Source of the DNA: Clostridiaceae bacterium
Lineage (GTDB): Bacteria > Bacillota > Clostridia > Acetivibrionales > DTU013
Direction of reading: 5' to 3'
Length of the DNA: 12,001 bases
Assembly (NCBI GenBank): GCA_012799845.1
Contig: JAAZKL010000044.1
Coordinates: 1-12,001 of the forward strand
Both the position numbers and the translations under genes were made by a program. Below the pieces are notes generated by a model that worked only from the letters and a program-made list of their open reading frames with translations, made no database searches and had not been told where the DNA came from. Positions within the stretch are counted from its first letter, which is position 1. Each line of letters starts with the position of its first letter. This document shows positions 7,717-12,001 of this stretch, piece by piece.

Positions 7717-7760
7717 TGATATTTTATTCATAATTATACGCCGCTATGTATAAAAATGCA
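7717..7760 (-). promoter_or_regulatory. Two ARG-box-like operators flanking the argD promoter
   Basis: Against the AhrC/ArgR half-site pattern TGAAT-wwww-ATTCA, 7717-7730 reads TGATATTTTATTCA (two mismatches) and 7747-7760 reads TGTATAAAAATGCA (two mismatches); all four w positions are A or T in both. The second box overlaps the -35 element and spacer of the argD promoter. The first lies around the predicted transcription start. Repression by arginine-bound AhrC/ArgR is the expected outcome, by analogy with the family. Confidence 0.65.
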
Positions 7761-7761
7761 A
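7733..7761 (-). promoter_or_regulatory. Sigma-A promoter of argD
   Basis: On the minus strand the -35 is TTGCAT (7761-7756) and the -10 is a perfect TATAAT (7738-7733), separated by exactly 17 bp. The predicted start near 7726 leaves a leader of about 55 nt before argD. The same -35, spacer start and -10 recur upstream of argC, which makes chance unlikely. Confidence 0.8.
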
Positions 7762-7770
7762 CTGTTAATT

Positions 7771-7954
7771 GTCAGGGGGTTGGCCCTGATTACAGGAACG
7801 CCAAGGGAGCGGCTCTGACTACAGGGATGTCGTGATAGTCAGGGTGACAGCGCTGATTGCAGGGTTGTCAGGGAGCCGGTTTTGTCATGGGGACTACCTT
7901 GGTGATAGGTTCCTGTGGGATTGTCAAGGTGCGGTTTCGATTACAGGGTTGTCA
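7771..7954 (+). repeat. Degenerate GATTACAGGGTTGTCA repeats upstream of the argD promoter
   Basis: GATTACAGG (7788), GACTACAGGG (7817), GATTGCAGGGTTGTCAGGG (7855) and GATTACAGGGTTGTCA (7939) mark four decayed copies at intervals of 29, 38 and 84 bp. TCAGGG tracts and (G)GGAGC(C)GG segments lie between them. The core ACAGGGTTGTC also occurs in the minus-strand reading of the array at 8643-8724, so the two ends of the argB-argD spacer carry related repeats in opposite orientation. Confidence 0.6.
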
Positions 7955-8070
7955 CCTGAACCGCCTGAGACTGCTGATAAAGTCTAAAGGAGATTTTGTA
8001 CCAAAATTACTGCAAGCTAATAGTGCCTGGTTTATTATACTCTCTTTTTGCCGCCATGGCATTGTCCGAT

Positions 8071-8152
8071 AAGAAGAGGAGGATGTACAAAAAGAAGAGG
8101 AGGGTATATAAAAAAGGAGAGGAAGGTGTACAAAGAAGAGAAGGGTGTACAA
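8071..8152 (+). repeat. Four purine-rich 20-21 bp repeats ending in TGTACAA
   Basis: Units start at 8071, 8091, 8112 and 8133, with the pattern AAGAAGAGGAGGGTGTACAA. The palindromic hexamer TGTACA (TATATA in unit 2) recurs at 8084, 8105, 8127 and 8146, so it falls near every second helical turn. A single inverted copy of the unit end, TTTTGTACACCCT, lies at 8288-8300 opposite AGGGTGTACAAAA at 8142-8154. All reading frames through it give low-complexity Lys/Arg/Ser peptides, so it is not coding. Confidence 0.8.
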
Positions 8153-8209
8153 AAATTGGATTGTTGCAAGCTAAAACAGCCGGTATTTTGAATTTTATCA
8201 ATAAATTAG

Positions 8210-8238
8210 TTGACATAATTTTGAATAGATCTTATTAT
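8210..8238 (+). promoter_or_regulatory. Possible plus-strand promoter inside the argB-argD spacer
   Basis: TTGACA (8210-8215), a 17-bp spacer and TATTAT (8233-8238) form a near-consensus sigma-A promoter pointing away from argD towards the argB 3' end. No open reading frame follows. It lies in A+T-rich sequence, where such matches arise by chance, so a short noncoding or antisense RNA is only a possibility. Confidence 0.4.
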
Positions 8239-8305
8239 GTAACTTGATTTTTGATAGCGCAGCCGATTAGACACACAACACTTAAAATTTTGTACACCCT
8301 GCCCT

Positions 8306-8343
8306 GTATTTCCCAGGGAAATACTATATTTCCAAGGGAAATA
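8306..8343. promoter_or_regulatory. Two operator-like palindromes 20 bp apart
   Basis: GTATTTCCCAGGGAAATAC (8306-8324) is a perfect palindrome around one central base. TATTTCCAAGGGAAATA (8327-8343) is a near copy of its core. Their centres (8315 and 8335) are about two helical turns apart, which would place two bound dimers on the same face of the DNA. Loops of one to three bases argue for a protein site in DNA rather than an RNA hairpin. I do not recognise the regulator. Confidence 0.45.
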
Positions 8344-8457
8344 ATCCATTGTGTGTTCCTGTGAAAATTATCAGGTGAATCCTGGGAACAGGCTCAATCA
8401 GATCAATATGAAAATCTATGAAAAATGAAGATAATTAAAGTATGTGAAAGTTTTTCA

Positions 8458-8499
8458 GGGAGGCGGTTCTGCTGACAATTTATCAAAAGGACCGCTCCC
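8458..8499. other. Stem-loop of about 11 bp in the argB-argD spacer
   Basis: GGGAGGCGGTTC (8458-8469) pairs with GGACCGCTCCC (8489-8499), with one bulged G and a 19-nt loop. Neither strand has a T-run after it, so it is not a standard intrinsic terminator. It may stabilise or mark the 3' end of an argC-argB transcript after processing. Confidence 0.4.
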
Positions 8500-8522
8500 C
8501 GGATATATCACAAGAACTGTCT

Positions 8523-8621
8523 GGGACTACTGTAATAGTCACTTTTTCGAGAAATCAAGTCCTGAAATCCGCAAACCTTCGTTGTAGCCATTTCAAAAAT
8601 AGTACTTTTTTCAGCAGTCTC
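8523..8621. repeat. 99-bp segment with imperfect 21-bp inverted ends
   Basis: GGGACTACTGTAATAGTCACT (8523-8543) matches the reverse complement of 8601-8621 at 14 of 21 positions. The interior reads, on the minus strand, ATTTTTGAAATGGCTACAAC and onward. The segment resembles dispersed palindromic elements of Clostridia, but I cannot confirm copies elsewhere. Its right end is also the right end of the 7967-8621 segment, so the two may be nested or alternative readings of the same element. Confidence 0.4.
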
Positions 8622-8642
8622 GAATCGTCTCTTTGACAACCT

Positions 8643-8724
8643 GACAACCCTGTCGCCGGGACCGTCCCTCGACAGCCCTGTCGCCGGAACCGTCCCCCGA
8701 CAGCCCTGTCGCCGAAACCGTCCC
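8643..8724 (-). repeat. Three 28-bp tandem repeats with a GGGACGGTTCC core, downstream of argB
   Basis: Plus-strand units lie at 8643-8670, 8671-8698 and 8699-8724, pattern GACAGCCCTGTCGCCGG followed by AACCGTCCC. They differ at only a few positions and are the best-conserved array in the window. On the minus strand each contains the palindrome GACAGGGCTGTC and a GGGACGGTYYC motif, akin to the GGGACAGT repeat near argF. The array starts 27 bp after the argB stop codon and could form several hairpins in the argB transcript. Confidence 0.9.
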
Positions 8725-8751
8725 AATGCCAAAACATTCCCCGGACAATTT

Positions 8752-9666
8752 CTATATCTTTTCGTTTTCGTAGTAGGGCACCTTTTCCTTCATGATCGCG
8801 GTGCCGATGCCCTGGTTGGTGAAGATCTCGAGCAGTATGCAGTGAGGGATACGGCCGTCGATTATGTGGGTCCTGCCGACGCCTCTGTCCAGGGCTTCAA
8901 GGCAGCCGAGCACTTTCGGGATCATGCCGCCTTCTATGACTTTTTCTTCAATTAGCTTGTGTACCTCGGCTGCGGTCAGGGCGTAGTAGACCTCTGAGCT
9001 GTCTTTTGATTTTTTGACACCCTCCACGTCCGTGAGCAGCATCAGCTTTTCCGCCTTAAGGGCTGCGGCGACCTCGCCAGCAACCGTGTCGGCGTTGATG
9101 TTGTAGCTGCAGCCGTCGCTGCCGATGCCGATGGGGGCTACGACCGGTATGTACTCGTCCTTTGCCATGAGTTCGAGGACCTTGGAGTTGACTTTCGTGA
9201 TCCTGCCTACCTGGCCGATGTCCGTTTCGATGCCGTCGACGACAGTTTTGTACTGCTCGCATTCCAGCAGCTTGCCGTCTATCCCGCAAAGGCCTATCGC
9301 TTTTCCGCCTTTTTGGTTGATGAGGGATACGATCTCCTTATTCGTCTTGCCCACCAGCACCATCTGTGCGGCTTCCATCGTCTGCATATCGGTGACCCTG
9401 AGCCCGTTGACGAACCTGCTCTCAATATTGAGGCGCTTCAGCATACTGTTTATGTCCGGGCCGCCCCCGTGGACCACGACCGGATTGAGCCCGATGTATT
9501 TGAGCAGCGTGATATCCTCCACCACGGAGTTTTTCAGTTCGTCGCTGACCATGGCGTTGCCGCCGTATTTTATGACCACTGTCTTGCCGTGCAGCTTTTG
9601 CATATAGGGCAGAGCCTCAATGAGTATCTCCGCTTTCCTTATGATCGCTTCCATCTTTGGATCCAA
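8752..9666 (-). CDS. argB: Acetylglutamate kinase, arginine-sensitive type
   Basis: Phosphorylates N-acetylglutamate at its gamma-carboxyl, the second step of arginine synthesis. An amino-acid-kinase fold of 304 residues: KYGGNAM at 33-39 (phosphate-binding lysine), VHGGGPDIN at 65-73, NADTVAGEVA at 191-200, LTDVEGV at 211-217 and GGMIPKV at 246-252. The extra N-terminal helix (residues 1-28, with IEALPYMQKLHGKT) and the EIFTNQGIGT end (280-289) resemble the hexameric, arginine-inhibited kinases of P. aeruginosa and T. maritima, so feedback inhibition is likely. The start is TTG (9666-9664): a GGGGGT site (9679-9674) lies 7 nt upstream, while the first in-frame ATG (9654) would be 19 nt from it. 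A TTG start may lower its output. It follows argC after 336 bp in which argJ is missing. Confidence 0.96.
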   Translation of the reverse strand: MDPKMEAIIRKAEILIEALPYMQKLHGKTVVIKYGGNAMVSDELKNSVVEDITLLKYIGLNPVVVHGGGPDINSMLKRLNIESRFVNGLRVTDMQTMEAAQMVLVGKTNKEIVSLINQKGGKAIGLCGIDGKLLECEQYKTVVDGIETDIGQVGRITKVNSKVLELMAKDEYIPVVAPIGIGSDGCSYNINADTVAGEVAAALKAEKLMLLTDVEGVKKSKDSSEVYYALTAAEVHKLIEEKVIEGGMIPKVLGCLEALDRGVGRTHIIDGRIPHCILLEIFTNQGIGTAIMKEKVPYYENEKI

Positions 9667-9720
9667 ATTCGATACCCCCGTTTATTTTTCTACCCATTTG
9701 GCTGATGGGCCTTTCTGACT

Positions 9721-9804
9721 GTCTTCATCCTGATGAACCAGTCTGACCGTCTACATCCTGATGAGCCAGTCTAGCCGTCTTCATCCAGATGAGCCTGTTG
9801 GCTA
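9721..9804 (-). repeat. Three 28-bp tandem repeats in the argC-argB spacer
   Basis: Plus-strand units at 9721-9748, 9749-9776 and 9777-9804 each start GTCTTCATCC or GTCTACATCC, then GATGARCC and, in the first two, AGTC. A decayed fourth copy may lie at 9693-9720, ending TTTCTGACT. No reading frame or promoter is associated with them. Together with the 20-bp array beside it, this repeat occupies the place where argJ usually lies. Confidence 0.85.
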
Positions 9805-9874
9805 TCCCGAATCCTGTAGGACAATCCATCATCCCGTTGATTCTGCTGGCCGTCCTGAATCCTGTCGGATCAGT

Positions 9875-9973
9875 CTGGTCATCCCCTAACTAGTCTGGCC
9901 ATTCCTCAACCAGTCTGGCCATCCCCTATCCAATCCGACTATTCCTTATCCTGCTGGACCTGTCCGCCTGAAT
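9875..9973 (-). repeat. 20-bp tandem repeats (CTGGCCATCCCC type) in the argC-argB spacer
   Basis: Units CTGGTCATCCCCTAACTAGT (9875), CTGGCCATTCCTCAACCAGT (9895) and CTGGCCATCCCCTATCCAAT (9915) are exactly 20 bp apart. More diverged units follow at 9935 and 9954, and related CTGGCCGTCC and TTGGCTATCC pieces precede them at about 9846 and 9798. With the 28-bp array they cover most of the 336-bp spacer. The remainder (9974-10002, and the ribosome binding site side at 9667-9690) shows nothing else. Confidence 0.8.
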
Positions 9974-10002
9974 ATTTCTGTGGCAGGCCCGCTTCCTTAA
10001 TT

Positions 10003-10953
10003 TTATTCCAGTCCTGTCCTTTCATCAATACCCATCATTATGTTCATACACTGGACGGCTGCGCCTGACGCGCCCTTGCCAAGATTGTCGAGTCTTGCTG
10101 TCAGAAGGATGTGCTCTTCATTGCCTGCAATGTAGATTTCCAGCATATTTGTGCCGTTGCAGCCTGTCGCGCTCAGGAAGCCGTTTACGACGCCGCCTTC
10201 CGAGCCATACGGATAGACCTTTATAAAATGCTGGTTCTTATAATATGAACAGAAGAAATCGCAGACGGATTTCGCACTGTCTTTTCCAGGCAGCAGCCTT
10301 GAGTAGAGCGGGATGGCCACCGTCATGCCCCTGTAATTGTACCCTATGATGGGGGTGAAAAGGGGCGGTTGGCTGAGTCCTGTGATCTTCTTCATCTCAG
10401 GGAGATGCTTATGCTTGAGTGTAAGGGCATAAAACCGGGAGCTTTTCAACGCTTCGTCCGAGGGGTCCGCTTCAGCATACTCCGCTATGCGCTTTTTGCC
10501 GCCGCCGCTGTAGCCCGAAACGGCATGGCATGTCACGGGATAATCCGAAGGCACTATGCCTGTGCTGACCAGTGGATACATCAGGGCTGTAAAACCCGTG
10601 GCATAGCAGCCGGGCACTGCCACCCTTTTCGAAGCGGCGATCCGAGCCCTGTGCTGGCTGCTGAGCTCAGGAAAGCCATAAGCCCATGCGTCGTTGGTCC
10701 TGTGGGCAGTGCTCGCATCTATGATGCGTGTGTTTTCATTCTCCACCAGGGATACCGATTCCCTTGCAGCGTCGTCGGGCAGGCACAGAAATACTATGTC
10801 GGCCTCGTTGATAAATTTTTTTCTTTCATTTATATCTTTTCTTTTTTCAGCCGATATTTTCAGCAGTTCTATGTCGCTTCTTCCCTGCAGGCGTTCGTTA
10901 ATCTCAAGCCCTGTCGTGCCTTCTTGCCCGTCTACGTATACTTTGTAAACCAT
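10003..10953 (-). CDS. argC: N-acetyl-gamma-glutamyl-phosphate reductase, short (type 2) form
   Basis: Reduces N-acetylglutamyl phosphate to the semialdehyde with NADPH. The Rossmann start is YVDGQEGTTGLEI at 6-18. The catalytic Cys116 lies in PGCYATG (114-120), HAVSGYSGGGKK is at 143-154 and the catalytic His183 lies in LKHKHLPEM (179-187). With 316 residues, the GTTGL start and the SGYSGGGKK pattern it belongs to the short type 2 group known from rhizobia and other alphaproteobacteria, rather than the roughly 345-residue form of Bacillus. I chose the ATG at 10953-10951 because AAGGAGG (10966-10960) is 6 nt upstream; the upstream ATG at 10980 would place this site inside the gene. It is first in the cluster, behind an ARG-box promoter. 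Confidence 0.96.
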   Translation of the reverse strand: MVYKVYVDGQEGTTGLEINERLQGRSDIELLKISAEKRKDINERKKFINEADIVFLCLPDDAARESVSLVENENTRIIDASTAHRTNDAWAYGFPELSSQHRARIAASKRVAVPGCYATGFTALMYPLVSTGIVPSDYPVTCHAVSGYSGGGKKRIAEYAEADPSDEALKSSRFYALTLKHKHLPEMKKITGLSQPPLFTPIIGYNYRGMTVAIPLYSRLLPGKDSAKSVCDFFCSYYKNQHFIKVYPYGSEGGVVNGFLSATGCNGTNMLEIYIAGNEEHILLTARLDNLGKGASGAAVQCMNIMMGIDERTGLE

Positions 10954-11035
10954 AGTTGGCCTCCTTTTTTCTTGCAGCATGTCCGCTTTTCCGCATATTT
11001 ACGGCATGCATGTCCGCAACTGCACCCATGTCTCC

Positions 11036-11064
11036 TTGCCGCCTGTACGCTTGTGGAGTATAAT
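11036..11064 (+). promoter_or_regulatory. Possible promoter of the ABC-ATPase gene
   Basis: TTGCCG (11036-11041), a 17-bp spacer and a perfect TATAAT (11059-11064) point towards the ATPase gene. A start near 11071 would give a leader of about 198 nt that crosses the argC promoter on the opposite strand. A nearer -10-like TATAGT (11220-11225) has no convincing -35, so I prefer this site with modest confidence. Confidence 0.4.
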
Positions 11065-11100
11065 ACTACAGGATAATGATAACACATTTATTGACTAATA

Positions 11101-11129
11101 ATTATACATAAGAATGAATAAAAATGCAA
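11101..11129 (-). promoter_or_regulatory. argC promoter with an overlapping ARG box
   Basis: On the minus strand the -35 is TTGCAT (11129-11124) and the -10 is TATAAT (11106-11101), with a 17-bp spacer. The ARG box TGAATAAAAATGCA (11115-11128) has one mismatch to TGAAT-wwww-ATTCA and overlaps the -35 and spacer, a classic position for repression. A much weaker box, CTAATAATTATACA (11095-11108), covers the -10. The predicted start near 11094 gives an argC leader of about 140 nt, in which I see no terminator or riboswitch. The layout matches the argD promoter base for base over -35 and -10. Confidence 0.8.
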
Positions 11130-11212
11130 CATTATGTTGTTGTCCCATTATGCAAAGTAACTAAATAGGTTTTTTTAATTTTGTTAAAAAGTGTACTAGT
11201 TAGAAACCAGGC

Positions 11213-11244
11213 AGCATGCTATAGTATAACTATGTTGCTATGCT
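11213..11244. promoter_or_regulatory. Imperfect palindrome just upstream of the ABC-ATPase ribosome binding site
   Basis: ATAGT-ATA-ACTAT (11221-11233) is a perfect short palindrome, and the outer arms AGCAT (11213-11217) and ATGCT (11240-11244) extend it imperfectly. It ends 12 nt before the AGGAGGGG ribosome binding site (11256-11263). It could be an operator or an mRNA hairpin that affects translation; the sequence does not decide. Confidence 0.35.
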
Positions 11245-11268
11245 TATTTCTTATCAGGAGGGGAAAAA

Positions 11269-12001
11269 ATGGCAAGTGTAAAACTTAAAAATGTTTACAA
11301 AAGGTTTGAGGGCGGCGTTACGGCTGTAAGCGATTTCAATCTTGATATCGAGGATAAGGAATTTATAATACTTGTCGGACCGTCCGGCTGCGGTAAAACC
11401 ACGACGCTCCGAATGGTCGCAGGTCTCGAAGAGATTACAGAAGGCGAGATCTACATCGGCGACAGGCTCGTTAACGACGTACAGCCCAAGGACAGAGACA
11501 TCGCAATGGTTTTCCAGAACTACGCTCTCTATCCTCACATGACAGTTTTCGACAACATGGCATTCGGACTTAAGCTCAGAAAGACCCCCAAGGACGAGAT
11601 CAAGAAGAGAGTTCACGAAGCCGCAAAGATACTCGAGATCGAGCACCTGCTCGACAGAAAGCCGAAGGCTCTCTCCGGCGGTCAGAGACAGAGGGTTGCT
11701 CTCGGCCGTGCCATAGTCCGTGACCCGAAGGTATTCCTCATGGACGAGCCTCTTTCCAACCTCGACGCAAAACTGAGAGTCCAGATGAGACTTGAGATCA
11801 CCAAGCTCCATCAGAAACTGAACACCACGTTCATTTACGTTACACACGACCAGACCGAAGCTATGACGATGGGTACCAGGATCGTCGTTATGAAGGACGG
11901 CTTCATCCAGCAGGTCGACACACCGACAGCGCTTTATGACAGGCCGGTCAACATGTTCGTTGCAGGCTTCATCGGCAGCCCGCAGATGAACTTCATCAAT
12001 G
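11269..12001 (+). CDS. ABC-transporter ATPase, UgpC/MsmX type (3' end outside window)
   Basis: The ATP-hydrolysing subunit of a carbohydrate importer of the MalK/UgpC/MsmX family, acting at the inner face of the membrane. The first 244 residues are present, of a usual 360-370. Walker A GPSGCGKTT is at 37-45, the Q-loop Gln at 83, signature LSGGQ at 135-139, Walker B VFLMDE at 155-160, the D-loop SNLD at 163-166 and the switch His193 in THD. The substrate-specific C-terminal OB-type region is mostly missing, so ugpC, msmX and malK cannot be told apart. The ATG at 11269 follows AGGAGGGG with a 5-nt gap. Twofold codons strongly favour C-ending forms, as in highly expressed genes. No permease or binding-protein gene is visible, which would fit a stand-alone ATPase serving several sugar importers. 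It is divergent from argC. Confidence 0.95.
   Translation, partial: MASVKLKNVYKRFEGGVTAVSDFNLDIEDKEFIILVGPSGCGKTTTLRMVAGLEEITEGEIYIGDRLVNDVQPKDRDIAMVFQNYALYPHMTVFDNMAFGLKLRKTPKDEIKKRVHEAAKILEIEHLLDRKPKALSGGQRQRVALGRAIVRDPKVFLMDEPLSNLDAKLRVQMRLEITKLHQKLNTTFIYVTHDQTEAMTMGTRIVVMKDGFIQQVDTPTALYDRPVNMFVAGFIGSPQMNFIN

Larger units (their letters stand above)
7967..8621. mobile_element. Possible non-autonomous element bounded by 17-bp inverted repeats
   Basis: GAGACTGCTGATAAAGT at 7967 is matched in inverted orientation by the sequence ending at 8621 (reverse complement GAGACTGCTGAAAAAAGT), giving a 655-bp segment. The 9 bases just outside each end are similar direct repeats, GAACCGCCT (7958-7966) and GAATCGTCT (8622-8630), with two transitions between them, as expected of an old target duplication. 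The inside is A+T-rich and codes for nothing convincing. A third, weaker end-like sequence lies at 8523. I infer a MITE-like or decayed insertion; it has no transposase. Confidence 0.4.

Noticed and set aside
7996..8247. Small plus-strand frame (83 codons) and overlapping minus-strand frames in the argB-argD spacer
   Set aside because: They arise from the purine-rich repeats and give low-complexity peptides, with no proper ribosome binding site.
8458..8499. Intrinsic terminator after argB
   Set aside because: The stem is good, but no T-run follows on either strand and it lies about 250 bp beyond the argB stop codon.
8508..8732. Minus-strand frame of 74 codons spanning the 28-bp repeats
   Set aside because: It is made of repeat translation plus the 99-bp palindromic segment; composition and context argue against a gene.
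10954..11094. Riboswitch, T-box or leader peptide upstream of argC
   Set aside because: I see no T-box sequence, no terminator/antiterminator pair and no small frame with an adequate ribosome binding site; ARG-box repression explains the leader.
11254..11847. Minus-strand open frame opposite the ABC-ATPase gene
   Set aside because: The plus strand encodes a complete set of ABC ATPase motifs here; the opposite frame has no homology I recognise.

Overview
The window carries an arginine biosynthesis cluster from a bacterium that looks like a Firmicute of the class Clostridia. Supporting signs are strong AGGAGG-type ribosome binding sites, the argC-B-D-carAB-argF gene order, AhrC/ArgR-type operators, sigma-A promoters, an ISLre2-family transposase remnant and GGGACAGTCC-type intergenic repeats. 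No species can be named from the sequence alone.

Layout. Almost everything lies on the minus strand and is transcribed from right to left: argC (10953-10003), argB (9666-8752), argD (7670-6474), carA (6233-5175), carB (4984-1763), argF (1665-736), then a GNAT acetyltransferase (553-77) that abuts the remnant of an IS transposase (87-1). At the right edge a divergent plus-strand gene (11269 onward) encodes a UgpC/MsmX-type ABC-transporter ATPase, cut by the window end. The cluster turns N-acetylglutamate into N-acetylornithine (ArgB, ArgC, ArgD), makes carbamoyl phosphate (CarA/CarB) and joins it to ornithine (ArgF). argJ, which usually sits between argC and argB in this arrangement, is absent; argG and argH are not in the window.

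Regulation. The regions upstream of argC and argD carry nearly identical promoters: -35 TTGCAT, 17-bp spacer, -10 TATAAT. In each an ARG-box-like sequence overlaps the -35 and spacer, which points to two arginine-repressed units, argC-argB and argD-carA-carB-argF(-GNAT).

Most striking finding. CarA, the glutaminase subunit of carbamoyl-phosphate synthase, has lost all three residues of its Cys-His-Glu catalytic triad (Cys to Gly, His to Cys, Glu to Gly) and two glutamine-pocket residues, although the frame is intact and full length. CarB looks intact. The encoded enzyme is predicted to depend on ammonia, a bacterial parallel to vertebrate CPS I.

Second theme. Five of the six spacers in the cluster are filled with short degenerate tandem repeats, a different family in each (periods about 20-28 bp, one of 60 bp). 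In three cases the array begins at the stop codon of the gene before it. The 1081-bp argB-argD spacer is a composite: repeat arrays at both ends in inverted orientation, a 655-bp segment bounded by 17-bp inverted repeats, a purine-rich TGTACA repeat and a pair of palindromes 20 bp apart.
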